From: an uncultured Pirellula sp.
Lineage (GTDB): Bacteria > Planctomycetota > Planctomycetia > Pirellulales > Pirellulaceae
Reading direction: 5' to 3'
DNA: 64,000 nt
Assembly (NCBI GenBank): GCA_903892355.1
Contig: CAITIE010000104.1
Span: 1 to 64,000 of the forward strand
The notes below the pieces were generated by a model. The model saw nothing but the letters and a program-made list of their open reading frames with translations. It was not told the origin of the DNA and did no database searches. A program made the translations under genes and the position numbers. This document shows, one piece after another, positions 35,163 to 43,455 of the stretch (positions within the stretch are counted from its first letter, which is position 1; the number at the start of each line of letters is the position of its first letter).

Positions 35163-37928
35163 ATGTCCAGCAAACCAACCGATGCTCAAGTGAGTTCCGG
35201 ACCACTCACGCGGGAAGGGGAGAGACTCAAGCAATCGAGGGCCAGGTCTCAGAACTGGCAACGCTGGGGAACGTACCTCTCGGAGCGTCAGTGGGGCACG
35301 GTCCGCGAGGATTACTCGGACAACCAGGAAGCTTGGTTTTTTCTCCCTCACGACCACGCACGCTCCCGCGCCTACCGCTGGGGCGAAGACGGCCTGCTCG
35401 GAATTTGCGACCGACAAGGACGATTGTGTTTTTCGTTCGCGTTTTGGAATACACGCGACCCAATTCTAAAAGAGCGGCTTTACGGACTCGCCGGCCCCGA
35501 AGGCAACCACGGTGAAGACGTCAAGGAATGTTACTACTACCTCGACGCCACACCAACGCACTCCTACGCCAAGGCTTTATACAAGTACCCTCAGGCGAGG
35601 TTCCCGTACGACTCGCTAAGTGAAACCAACCGAGGCCGCTCGCGTTTTGAACCCGAGTTCGAGCTCGATGATACGGATGCGTTCGCAAGCAACGATTACT
35701 TCGATTGCCAAATCGAATACGCCAAGTCGACTCCGAACGATCTCCTGATACGGCTTACCGTCCACAACCGCGGAGATCGCCCGGCGGTGCTTCACATCCT
35801 ACCGCAACTCTGGTTCCACAACACGTGGATCTGGGGATGCACCCACGACGGTTGCAATGCGAAGCCTCGAATGCGGCTCTTCAAACCACCGCAGGAACCT
35901 AACGGCATCGTTTTATGCGACCATGAAACGCTAGGACATTTCGAATTTCGCGTCGAAGGAGATATCGACGGAGAATCACCAACGTGGATCTTTACGGAGA
36001 ATGAGACCAACTCAGAACGCCATCCCGGCGCGATGTCGACAGGCAACTACTTCAAAGACGCCTTTCATGATTACGTGGTTCGGGGGGAATCGGCCAAGAT
36101 CAACCCGCGCAATTTTGGAACCAAGTGCGCCGCCCATTACACCGTGATCGTTCACCCTGACAAGCCTGTTGTCTTGCGATGCCGATTGACAGGAGATCCT
36201 GCGACGCAACAAGTCCCTATACTCCAAGGTGCCGGCGACACAAAGAACTACCGCCCGCTAGCAACCATCGGAAATGACTTTGACGCGATCATCCATCAAA
36301 GGATCGACGATGCAGACCAGTTCTATGGGGCGATCATCCCAACCAATCTCTCTGAGGACGAGCGCACTGTTTCGAGACAAGCCTACGCAGGGCTTCTTTG
36401 GACCAAGCAATTCTATTATTACGTCGTGGATGCGTGGATGTCCGGGGATCCCAACGGACGGCCACTTCCAAACTCGAGGCTCCAAGGGCGAAACAGCGAC
36501 TGGCAAAACCTTTTCAATCGCGATGTCATTTCGATGCCCGATAAATGGGAGTATCCGTGGTACGCGGCTTGGGACCTCGCATTCCACATGATCCCGATGG
36601 CGCGCATCGATATCGAGTTCGCCAAGAGTCAGTTAATTCTGTTCCTTCGCGAATGGTACATGCACCCCAATGGCCAAATCCCTGCGTACGAATGGGCATT
36701 GAGCGACGTCAACCCACCTGTCCACGCGTGGGCGTGCTGGCACATTTACAAGCAGTGTGGCGATCGGGACTTTCTCGCTCGAACATTTCAGAAACTCTTG
36801 TTGAACTTCACCTGGTGGGTGAACCGCAAGGACACCCGCGGGCAACACGTTTTCAGCGGAGGGTTCTTGGGACTGGATAACATCGGGGTTTTCGACCGAA
36901 GCAAACCGATGCCAGGCGGCGGTAGTTTGGATCAAGCTGACGCGACGGCGTGGATGGCATTTTATTGCGGTTGCATGCTTCAAATGGCGCTCGAACTGGC
37001 GGACGAGAGCCAAGCCTATTCCGATATGGCGAGCAAGTTCTTTGAGCACTATGTCGAAATTTCAGAAGCAATGAACTCGCTGCACGGGACCGGACTCTGG
37101 GAAGAAAACGACGGGTTCTATTACGACCACCTCTATCGCGATGGTCAAAGCACCGCCCTCAAAGTACGTTCGCTCGTCGGCCTCATCCCGCTTTGCACCA
37201 GCGTTATCCTTCACGAATCAACACTCAATAAACTACCGAGCTTCGTTCGGCGGATGAACTGGTTTCTCAAGTACAAACCTCAGCTATCCGCCTACATGAC
37301 CTACCTGGAACGCAAATGCCCCGAAGGAAGCGACTCCGGCATGCGTCTTCTCGCAATTCCATCGACAGAAAGACTCAGACGATTGCTGGCTTACATGCTC
37401 GATGAAAAGGAGTTCCTCTCACCATTTGGTATACGCTCCCTCTCGGCTGCCCATCTCGCGAATCCATTTGTGTTCGACTACGACGGGGGCACTAGCTCCG
37501 TCAGCTACGTTCCGGGCGAAAGCAATTCCGGAATGTTCGGTGGCAACAGCAATTGGCGAGGCCCCGTCTGGTTCCCCCTCAACTACTTAATCGTGGAATC
37601 ACTCAGGCATTACCATGAGTACTACGGTGAAGAATTTACCGTGGAATGCCCCACCGGGTCCGGGAAACACCTCAATCTCATGCAAGTAGCTGATGAAATT
37701 GAACGGCGACTCGTACACTTGTTCAAAGCCACACCCGATGGACAGCGTCCCTGCCATGGGGACAACGCACGCTACGCCAAAGACCCACACTGGAAAGACT
37801 TAATTCTCTTTTACGAATACTTCCACGGCGACAATGGAAAGGGACTCGGTGCAAACCACCAAACGGGATGGACCGCGTTAGTTGCCTCCATTCTTGAACA
37901 CCAAGCCAAATCTCGTGAGAACGCTTGA
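35163..37928 (+). CDS. GH63/MGH1-like glycoside hydrolase
   Basis: A 921-residue cytoplasmic protein (no signal peptide) with the (alpha/alpha)6-barrel glucosidase architecture of family 63. Recognisable blocks are the N-terminal QWGTVREDYS and WFFLPHDHARSRAYRWGEDG region, WEYPWYAAWDLAFH (a catalytic-acid-containing GH63 motif), NGQIPAYEWALSDVNPPVHAWA, TGLWEENDGFYYDHL and NSNWRGPVWFPLNYL. The family includes processing alpha-glucosidase and mannosylglycerate/glucosylglycerate hydrolases; bacterial relatives may act on compatible-solute or storage glycosides, so substrate is uncertain. The 3' end overlaps the next gene by 14-47 bp depending on its start. Confidence 0.9.
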   Translation: MSSKPTDAQVSSGPLTREGERLKQSRARSQNWQRWGTYLSERQWGTVREDYSDNQEAWFFLPHDHARSRAYRWGEDGLLGICDRQGRLCFSFAFWNTRDPILKERLYGLAGPEGNHGEDVKECYYYLDATPTHSYAKALYKYPQARFPYDSLSETNRGRSRFEPEFELDDTDAFASNDYFDCQIEYAKSTPNDLLIRLTVHNRGDRPAVLHILPQLWFHNTWIWGCTHDGCNAKPRMRLFKPPQEPNGIVLCDHETLGHFEFRVEGDIDGESPTWIFTENETNSERHPGAMSTGNYFKDAFHDYVVRGESAKINPRNFGTKCAAHYTVIVHPDKPVVLRCRLTGDPATQQVPILQGAGDTKNYRPLATIGNDFDAIIHQRIDDADQFYGAIIPTNLSEDERTVSRQAYAGLLWTKQFYYYVVDAWMSGDPNGRPLPNSRLQGRNSDWQNLFNRDVISMPDKWEYPWYAAWDLAFHMIPMARIDIEFAKSQLILFLREWYMHPNGQIPAYEWALSDVNPPVHAWACWHIYKQCGDRDFLARTFQKLLLNFTWWVNRKDTRGQHVFSGGFLGLDNIGVFDRSKPMPGGGSLDQADATAWMAFYCGCMLQMALELADESQAYSDMASKFFEHYVEISEAMNSLHGTGLWEENDGFYYDHLYRDGQSTALKVRSLVGLIPLCTSVILHESTLNKLPSFVRRMNWFLKYKPQLSAYMTYLERKCPEGSDSGMRLLAIPSTERLRRLLAYMLDEKEFLSPFGIRSLSAAHLANPFVFDYDGGTSSVSYVPGESNSGMFGGNSNWRGPVWFPLNYLIVESLRHYHEYYGEEFTVECPTGSGKHLNLMQVADEIERRLVHLFKATPDGQRPCHGDNARYAKDPHWKDLILFYEYFHGDNGKGLGANHQTGWTALVASILEHQAKSRENA

Positions 37929-38823
37929 GCTGTATGCCGGAATAGGCGGATTGTCAGCCGCGTGCCCTTGGCTCGACATCGTACACGCGGTGGATATCAA
38001 CGCCGATAGTCGAGATTGGTATCAACTCAATTTCGACACACCGTACGTACTGCGCGAATTGCAATCGATTCCAGCGCGATGGCTGGAACAACAACACGCA
38101 GAGTTGTGGTGGATGAGCCCTCCCTGCACGCCTTACACTCGGCGGGGAAACCAAAACGATGCGCACGATCCTCGCGCTCAATCATTCCTGCATTTAATCG
38201 ATTGCGTCCAACAAGTCCAACCGCCCTGGGTTGTCGTTGAAAACGTGGTCGGTTTTGAGACCTCTCGAACGCATGTCCGATTGAAGGCCAAATGGGAACA
38301 GGCCGGATACCAGGTCGCAACGCTGACGAAATGCCCGAGCGAATTAGGCTGGCCTAATCGCCGCCCGCGGATTTATGTGGTGGCATCACGATCGAACCTA
38401 CCGAAATTCCAATTCACCAGATCGTCCAACATGCCCCTTCGAGCCTACCTCGATCAAGGCATCACTCGAACGAACACGCCGGAGCTCTGGCTCGACGATC
38501 GGACCCTTTCGCGTTACCTGCATTCCCTTCACCGCGTCGCTCCCACGGAACCCGATGCCATCACATCCTGCTTCGCATCCTCGTATGGAAAGGTTATCAA
38601 TCGGGCGGGCTCCTACCTCCTTGCCGAGGGTGCCTTTCGACGCTTTTCGCCTCGCGAAGTCGCAAATCTGCTCGGTTTCAGCGCGAACTTTCAGCTTCCA
38701 TTGAATCTGAAAATCACCCGAATGTGGCAACTGCTTGGCAACTCGTTATCATTGCCAGTGATCGAACAGCTACTTCACTTCACTCGAAGTCACTTTACTC
38801 GCACTGCCGAGATCAACGCATAA
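37915..38823 (+). CDS. Dnmt2/TRDMT1-like cytosine-C5 methyltransferase
   Basis: A 302-residue C5-cytosine methyltransferase with family motifs I (LELYAGIGGLSAA), IV (MSPPCTPYTRRG, catalytic Cys), VI (VVVENVVGFETS), VIII (NRRPRIYVVA), a variant of the Dnmt2 CFTxxYG element (CFASSYGKVINRAGS) and X (ARLLGNS-like, QLLGNSLSLPVI). The run SPPCxPxTRxGxQxDxxDxRxxSFLH and ENVxGFExSxTR match Dnmt2 (TRDMT1), which methylates C38 of tRNA, more closely than bacterial restriction-modification enzymes. There is no restriction endonuclease, repeat-rich target-recognition domain or second MTase nearby. The start is uncertain: GTG 37915 begins right at motif I, TTG 37882 would add 11 residues. tRNA substrate is inferred, not shown. 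Confidence 0.85.
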   Translation: MRTLELYAGIGGLSAACPWLDIVHAVDINADSRDWYQLNFDTPYVLRELQSIPARWLEQQHAELWWMSPPCTPYTRRGNQNDAHDPRAQSFLHLIDCVQQVQPPWVVVENVVGFETSRTHVRLKAKWEQAGYQVATLTKCPSELGWPNRRPRIYVVASRSNLPKFQFTRSSNMPLRAYLDQGITRTNTPELWLDDRTLSRYLHSLHRVAPTEPDAITSCFASSYGKVINRAGSYLLAEGAFRRFSPREVANLLGFSANFQLPLNLKITRMWQLLGNSLSLPVIEQLLHFTRSHFTRTAEINA

Positions 38824-38847
38824 CCCTTCACGAAGTATTACCGTCTC

Positions 38848-40563
38848 ATGTCGATACGCATCTGGATTCCGTGCTGCTTATTATGGACCGTGCTCCTCGC
38901 CACATTCTCATCCGGGCAAAGCAACAACATCGATTTATCCCTTTCGAGAACAGCGAAACCGGTCTCATCGACTCAGCGCAACGCATCGCCCCCGAACTTC
39001 ATGGTGATTCTTTGCGATGACTTGGGTTTCTCGGACCTGGGCGTCTACGGTAGCGAGATCCACACACCAAACTTGGACCGTTTGGCAAAAAATGGTGCTC
39101 GATTCCAGCAGTTTTATAACACAGCTCGATGCTGGCCGACGCGGGCGGCTCTACTCACGGGATATTACGCCCAACAAGTACGACGCGATACGGTGGAGGG
39201 GATCCCCAGCGGAGCGCAAGCAAAACGGCCTAGTTGGGCAAAGCTCCTACCGGAACGTCTGAAAAAGTACGGTTATCGCTCGTATCATTCCGGAAAATGG
39301 CATGTCGACGGTTCACCACTCGCTGGTGGGTTCGACCATTCCTACAGCCTCCAGGACCACGATCGACATTTCAATCCAAAGAATCATACGCTCGATGACA
39401 AGCCATTGCCTGCCGTTAGCGAGGGAGACGACTACTACTCCAGCAAGGCGATCGCGCAGTATGCCATCGACCAACTGAACGAACATCAACAATCCTTTCC
39501 TGAAAAGCCATTCTTTTCCTTCATCGCATTCACCGCCCCTCACTTCCCCCTCCATGCCCCGCAACCGATCGTCGATCGTTACCGTGCGATGTATCAAGAC
39601 GGATGGGATGCGGTCCGTGAACGCCGGTGGGAATCCATGAAGGGCTTTGGAATCGCTTCACAGCCATCGTCGGTCGAGCGAACTGTTGGTCCTCCATACG
39701 CATTCCCCGACGCAATCAAGAAACTCGGCCCAGGGGAACTCAATCTCCCTAAACCGTGGCACGAATTGAACGGGGAGCAAAAGAGATTTCAAACCGACAA
39801 GATGGCTGTCCACGCGGCGATGATCGATTGTATGGATCAAGAGATCGGGCGAATCGTTGATTGGTTAAGCACACACAGGAAAATAGAGGACACGCTGATC
39901 CTGTTCCTTTCCGATAACGGTGCTAGCGCCGAGATCATGGTGCGCGGTGATGGGCATGATCCTCAGGCTCCCGCCGGATCCGCGGCCACCTTCTTAAGCC
40001 TTGGACCAGGTTGGTCCACCGTCAGCAATACTCCCTTTCGCCGGCACAAAACATGGGTTCATGAAGGGGGCATCAGTACGCCAATGATCGCCCATTGGCC
40101 TGCATCGATCGCTCCAAACCCAATCGCCATCACAACCCCTCATCACGTCATCGACATTGCACCAACGTTGCTCGAACTCGCCGACGGCGGAGTTGGCAAT
40201 CGTCGAACGGGTAATGAAACAATCGATTGGTCAGGCCCCCTCCCAGCAGGACAAAGTTTTGTTTCAAAACTAACGGCCACCCTCAAACCGGAACGCGACG
40301 ATGCATCAGCGGCCGAATCCTCTTCCACCGAGCGAGTCCTTTGGTGGCAACACGAGGGTAATAGAGCTCTGCGTTGGGGAAATTGGAAACTTGTGGCGGC
40401 CGGAAAGAATGCTCCGTGGGAACTGTACGACATGGAACACGATCGTATTGAGTCGAACAACCAAGTCGCAATGCATCCTGAAATCGTAGCGAAACTAGCC
40501 GCGAAATGGGAACAGATTCAGGCGGAGAACGCCTCGCTCGCTAAGTCCGATGACACAAAATAA
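38848..40563 (+). CDS. Secreted sulfatase, formylglycine-dependent
   Basis: A 571-residue sulfatase of the arylsulfatase type. A signal peptide (residues 1-24) precedes the metal-binding LCDDLGFSDLG (D57, D58). The active-site motif is CWPTRAALLTG with C95, matching CxPxR, so it needs a formylglycine-generating enzyme (not in this window). SYHSGKWHV, APHFPLHAPQ and LFLSDNGASAE give the other conserved contacts. Planctomycetes encode many sulfatases that desulfate algal polysaccharides. It lies 24 bp after the Dnmt2-like gene. Confidence 0.94.
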   Translation: MSIRIWIPCCLLWTVLLATFSSGQSNNIDLSLSRTAKPVSSTQRNASPPNFMVILCDDLGFSDLGVYGSEIHTPNLDRLAKNGARFQQFYNTARCWPTRAALLTGYYAQQVRRDTVEGIPSGAQAKRPSWAKLLPERLKKYGYRSYHSGKWHVDGSPLAGGFDHSYSLQDHDRHFNPKNHTLDDKPLPAVSEGDDYYSSKAIAQYAIDQLNEHQQSFPEKPFFSFIAFTAPHFPLHAPQPIVDRYRAMYQDGWDAVRERRWESMKGFGIASQPSSVERTVGPPYAFPDAIKKLGPGELNLPKPWHELNGEQKRFQTDKMAVHAAMIDCMDQEIGRIVDWLSTHRKIEDTLILFLSDNGASAEIMVRGDGHDPQAPAGSAATFLSLGPGWSTVSNTPFRRHKTWVHEGGISTPMIAHWPASIAPNPIAITTPHHVIDIAPTLLELADGGVGNRRTGNETIDWSGPLPAGQSFVSKLTATLKPERDDASAAESSSTERVLWWQHEGNRALRWGNWKLVAAGKNAPWELYDMEHDRIESNNQVAMHPEIVAKLAAKWEQIQAENASLAKSDDTK

Positions 40564-40570
40564 GGCTAAC

Positions 40571-40631
40571 AAACGCCTGAAGCGGAACAGCGTTGATGCC
40601 TGCATGACACCAACGCTGTGCGTTTGATTTT
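40571..40631 (+). terminator. Hairpin at convergent gene ends
   Basis: AAACGC/GCGTTT (40571-40576 with 40620-40625) encloses a 9-bp stem ACAGCGTTG/CAACGCTGT (40587-40595 with 40611-40619), followed by a short T stretch. It sits between the convergent sulfatase and prepilin peptidase genes and probably ends both transcripts. Confidence 0.55.
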
Positions 40632-40649
40632 CTCATTGAATGCTTTGAC

Positions 40650-41213
40650 TTAGAAATACATTCCTTGGAAGGCAAAGTAGCCAAGGGCTGCGATCGTCAT
40701 CGGGATGCCGTAGGGGAGCAAGTACATCCGGGGCTTTCGCTCGGCAGCTCGCTGGAACAATGCCTCAGGGTCTTTCACTTCAAAAAACTCGCCGATGAGC
40801 ATATTGAATTGCTGAAAGTGCTTCTTCCAACGCCCTGAGTAGGCGACCATCAGAAGAGCCATAATCCCTCCAACGATCGCGGTCGTGGCGAAAATATTCC
40901 ATGTGTGTTGAGCGTGGACCCATGCCCCGATGCCAGCTAGCAACTTCACGTCACCGGCTCCCATGCCACCGACCATGTAGATGCCGTAGAGGAGACCGAG
41001 TCCGAAAAAGGTCCCGAGTAAACTCCAACCGAGACCTTCCATACCACCGGTTGCAACGCTGTAAATCCAGCCCGTTGCGATCATCGGAAACGTAATCCAA
41101 TTAGGAACCTTCAGCTTCCATCCATCGATCACAGCGGCTACCACGAGAACGATCGAAACCACCCAAATATGCCAATGTGCGACAATACCGTTAACCAAGT
41201 TGGTGGATTCCAT
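40650..41213 (-). CDS. A24 family prepilin peptidase (CpaA/TadV-like)
   Basis: A 187-residue polytopic membrane protein, the short CpaA/TadV form without the N-methylase domain. Catalytic aspartates are in VAAVIDGWKLKVPNW and MGAGDVKLLAGIG, the GxGD motif. Five to six membrane segments can be drawn, including the C-terminal IPMTIAALGYFAFQ. It should cleave Flp prepilins, two or three of which are encoded just upstream on the same strand. ATG 41213 is preceded by AAGGA at a rather long spacing; the frame continues upstream to 41423 without conservation. Confidence 0.92.
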   Translation of the reverse strand: MESTNLVNGIVAHWHIWVVSIVLVVAAVIDGWKLKVPNWITFPMIATGWIYSVATGGMEGLGWSLLGTFFGLGLLYGIYMVGGMGAGDVKLLAGIGAWVHAQHTWNIFATTAIVGGIMALLMVAYSGRWKKHFQQFNMLIGEFFEVKDPEALFQRAAERKPRMYLLPYGIPMTIAALGYFAFQGMYF

Positions 41214-41353
41214 TTCCGATAATCCTTGTACCTTGTGAATAAAAAACTGTGAGGTTGCGCGACTGCGCGCCGCAATTCCTGACCGGCATGACCTGAAAAC
41301 CGCGGTCGAGCGGATTTTGGTCAGCGTCAACGACCTAAAATATCTGTTGCAAC

Positions 41354-41464
41354 TTATCGGGGAGCCAGTATCCAAGCAAAGGCTGCGAAGAACAGCGTTC
41401 CGCAACAGCAGACGAGTTCCCACAGGCTTCCGAGCGCTTCGACTGGATAGTTTGTAAGGAACAT
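41354..41464 (-). CDS. Small single-span membrane protein (36 aa), newly noted
   Basis: ATG 41464 to TAA 41354 codes for 36 residues: MFLTNYPVEALGSLWE, then LVCCCGTLFFAAFAWILAPR. The second half is a strong membrane segment of about 20 residues with a Cys triplet at its start and a positive end. GGAG lies 7 nt before the ATG. It lies on the same strand between Flp pilin 1 and the prepilin peptidase, 140 bp ahead of the latter, so it may belong to the Flp operon. No known family is recognised. Evidence is start context, hydrophobic pattern and position only; it could be a chance frame. Confidence 0.45.
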   Translation of the reverse strand: MFLTNYPVEALGSLWELVCCCGTLFFAAFAWILAPR

Positions 41465-41643
41465 CGGTGACTCCAAATAAATGGCCCTAAGATCTAATCA
41501 CGAGACCGGTTCGCCGAGACATTCTGTCACCGGCTACCGGTTTCTCGTGGTCATTTAGCGAGGCCCAAGACAGCGTCTCTGCCCCGAGATCCGAACAGTG
41601 CCAATCGCAACTCGTGCGAGGACGGCCTGCTCGACGTTTCCAA

Positions 41644-41826
41644 CTAGCTTGATGTTCCAAGCTGGTTTGCGACGTTGGTGAACGTTGTTGCAGCGTTCTT
41701 ACCAATGCTGGTTACAGCGGTGATACATACAACGATGATGAGCGACAACATAACCGCGTATTCAACTGCGGTTGGTCCGTCTTCGCTCTTCAAAAAACGC
41801 TTCAACTTCATGGCGAAATTCTTCAT
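41644..41826 (-). CDS. Flp-type (type IVb) pilin 1
   Basis: A 60-residue prepilin. The leader KLKRFLKSEDG is followed by the processing site G|PTAVEYAVML with Glu at +5 and Tyr at +6, then a hydrophobic helix LSLIIVVCITAVTSIG and a short C-terminal tail. It is nearly identical to pilin 2 over the first 45 residues. ATG 41826 is chosen over an upstream start at 41889, because the family starts at MKNFAMKL and a purine-rich GAGGG lies just upstream. Probably exported and assembled by a Tad system encoded elsewhere. Confidence 0.92.
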   Translation of the reverse strand: MKNFAMKLKRFLKSEDGPTAVEYAVMLSLIIVVCITAVTSIGKNAATTFTNVANQLGTSS

Positions 41827-42503
41827 GTTACCCTCCGGCAGGTCGCTCGGCTTTACGAGCAAACAGTTTCTAAAATCTCGCAATACCAACCACTAAACAG
41901 TCGCCACTGCCCATGATCCGTAGCAAGAGTTCGATCTGATTCGGACCAGTCCGATTCCAGATCAGCGTTTGACAATTCACGCCGAACCAAACTTACGACA
42001 GGATTAGCAAGAGTCAAAAGATTCCGTTTAGGAAACTTGAATCATTAACGTCCCCTAACCTGACGTTCTATCCAACGTGGTACGAATGCGAGGGATTTGC
42101 CGACTACGCGTCGCATTCTCTTTCCTAGGATCCCTGATACGCTGCGTGTGGATGGGTATGGCCAGGGTTATCCGGATAGTTCAGCTTGAGTCTAACCTGC
42201 CATCTGCAATAGTGGGAATTAGTGTTGATTAGTGCTCTTTCACCATCGTCACTTCACGAATGAGAGCGGAACACTAATCTCCATGGCTCCACACTAATCG
42301 AGCAACCCATAAAAACGATTGGTGATAGCGATTCACTTCACGCGTCGATCTGATGGGTGACCACAGGACATTTATTCCGATCGCGATCCGCTCGTCGGAA
42401 CAAAGGTATTACGATGTTAAATCCAATGACAGATCTGTCCGACGGTGTGTACACAATCTCCGTAGATAGACGCGAGGTTTCGATCAACACTTCCGATGAT
42501 GGC
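41827..42503. other. Long intergenic region between the two Flp pilin genes
   Basis: About 680 bp without a convincing gene. It should hold the promoter of flp pilin 1 and contains a cluster of four ATTAGTG heptamers, annotated separately. A 70-codon plus-strand frame at its right end runs through the terminator hairpin and is not accepted. Confidence 0.5.
42218..42298. promoter_or_regulatory. Cluster of four ATTAGTG heptamers, two direct and two inverted
   Basis: ATTAGTG occurs at 42218-42224 and 42228-42234, and its reverse complement CACTAAT at 42272-42278 and 42292-42298. The first pair is spaced 10 bp (one helical turn) and the second 20 bp (two turns), and the pairs face each other around a centre near 42258. 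This helical phasing is typical of regulator binding sites. The regulator is unknown; the nearest gene that could be controlled is Flp pilin 1, about 390 bp away. Confidence 0.4.
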
Positions 42504-42537
42504 AAAAAAAAACTCCGACCGAAGGCCGGAGTTTTTT
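42504..42537 (-). terminator. Bidirectional-looking terminator after Flp pilin 2
   Basis: A perfect ACTCCG/CGGAGT stem (42512-42517 with 42527-42532), extended by two G-C pairs around a GAA loop, is flanked by an A tract (42504-42512) and a T tract (42532-42537). On the minus strand the A tract becomes the U tract after the hairpin, in the right place to end the Flp pilin 2 transcript 30 bp after its stop codon. Confidence 0.75.
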
Positions 42538-42565
42538 GGTTCCGTGGAGCGAACCAATCTCGCAG

Positions 42566-42748
42566 TTAGCTCGATGTTCCAAGTTGGGCGGCAACGTTTG
42601 TAAATGTTGTCTTGGCTTTTGAACCGATGCTGGTTACGGCTGTGATGCAAACGACGATGATCAATGACAACATAACTGCGTACTCAACTGCAGTTGGACC
42701 GTCTTCACTCTTCAAAAAACGCTGAATCTTTTGTGCAAAACTCTTCAT
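42566..42748 (-). CDS. Flp-type (type IVb) pilin 2
   Basis: A 60-residue prepilin, paralogous to pilin 1: leader KIQRFLKSEDG, then G|PTAVEYAVML, an identical hydrophobic core, and a tail GSKAKTTFTNVAAQLGTSS that differs from pilin 1 at only a few positions. ATG 42748 follows AAGGGTATC. The strong conservation of the core with codon differences suggests an older duplication kept by selection or gene conversion. The transcript ends at a hairpin 30 bp downstream. Confidence 0.92.
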   Translation of the reverse strand: MKSFAQKIQRFLKSEDGPTAVEYAVMLSLIIVVCITAVTSIGSKAKTTFTNVAAQLGTSS

Positions 42749-43024
42749 GATACCCTTCCAAACGAATCTGAATCTGTAGCAATCCGACCGCTGGACGCTC
42801 GAACTCGGCCAGATGGCAGATACTGTGACAAAAGCCCGCTCGCAAAACGCACGATCAGGCACTCCCCTGAAACGTAGGACAGGTTTAACGTCAGTCAAAC
42901 TGGCCAAAGAAAAATGCCGACGTAATCGGAAGAATCTCCTCAGACGTTCTATTTCGTTGGGTTTTTCCCGATCGCTCGCAACGATTATTCGGGCTACGAG
43001 GCGATCAAACCATTGCCATAGGAA

Positions 43025-43156
43025 TTAGGAAACCACCTGAAGGGTTACCATTACCACCACAACCGCGATGGAAAGGAAAAATGCATACTCAACGGCCGCT
43101 GGACCCTCTTCGTCTCGAAAAAAACGAGATAGCTGAGCCGATATTCTGGTTTTCAT
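43025..43156 (-). CDS. Flp-like mini-pilin 3 (43 aa)
   Basis: ATG 43156 to TAA 43025 codes for a 43-residue peptide: MKTRISAQLSRFFRDEEG, then PAAVEYAFFLSIAVVVVMV and TLQVVS. It has the Flp leader, the G|PAAVEYA processing site with Glu +5 and Tyr +6, and the hydrophobic helix, but almost no C-terminal tail. It is too short for most automatic gene calls. Its position at the head of the Flp cluster, same strand and 276 bp ahead of pilin 2, supports it being real. It could be a minor pilin capping or priming the fibre, or a degenerate copy; the intact processing motif argues for function. Confidence 0.72.
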   Translation of the reverse strand: MKTRISAQLSRFFRDEEGPAAVEYAFFLSIAVVVVMVTLQVVS

Positions 43157-43455
43157 CAATTGCCACTCCTCTGTCTCGACTTTCCGTCAGACTCTAACGT
43201 CGGAAACGAACCATCCGATCGGTGGTGCCGATCCGGTCCTTCCTAGACCAACACAAATCTCTGTGGTTCAGTGTCGGCGTGCCCCCCCAACGAGCAACAA
43301 CCCAAATCCCCTAGCCGGAAAAGCCCTCAAAACCAATAAAAACGGCAGCTTTGTCGTGTCGATTGACGCAATCAAAGGCATCGTGAACAATGCTGAGGTA
43401 TTCGACTGCAATGCAGCCCGCGATTCCCGATCACCCTCCAGCCCCATAATCCCTT

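Noticed and set aside
37882..38823. Interpretation of the methyltransferase as part of a restriction-modification system
   Set aside because: No endonuclease or specificity gene is nearby, and motif IV and VI contexts fit Dnmt2 better.
42357..42569. 70-codon plus-strand frame between the Flp pilins
   Set aside because: It reads straight through the terminator hairpin and overlaps the end of Flp pilin 2 on the other strand; its tail is coded by the hairpin's T tract.
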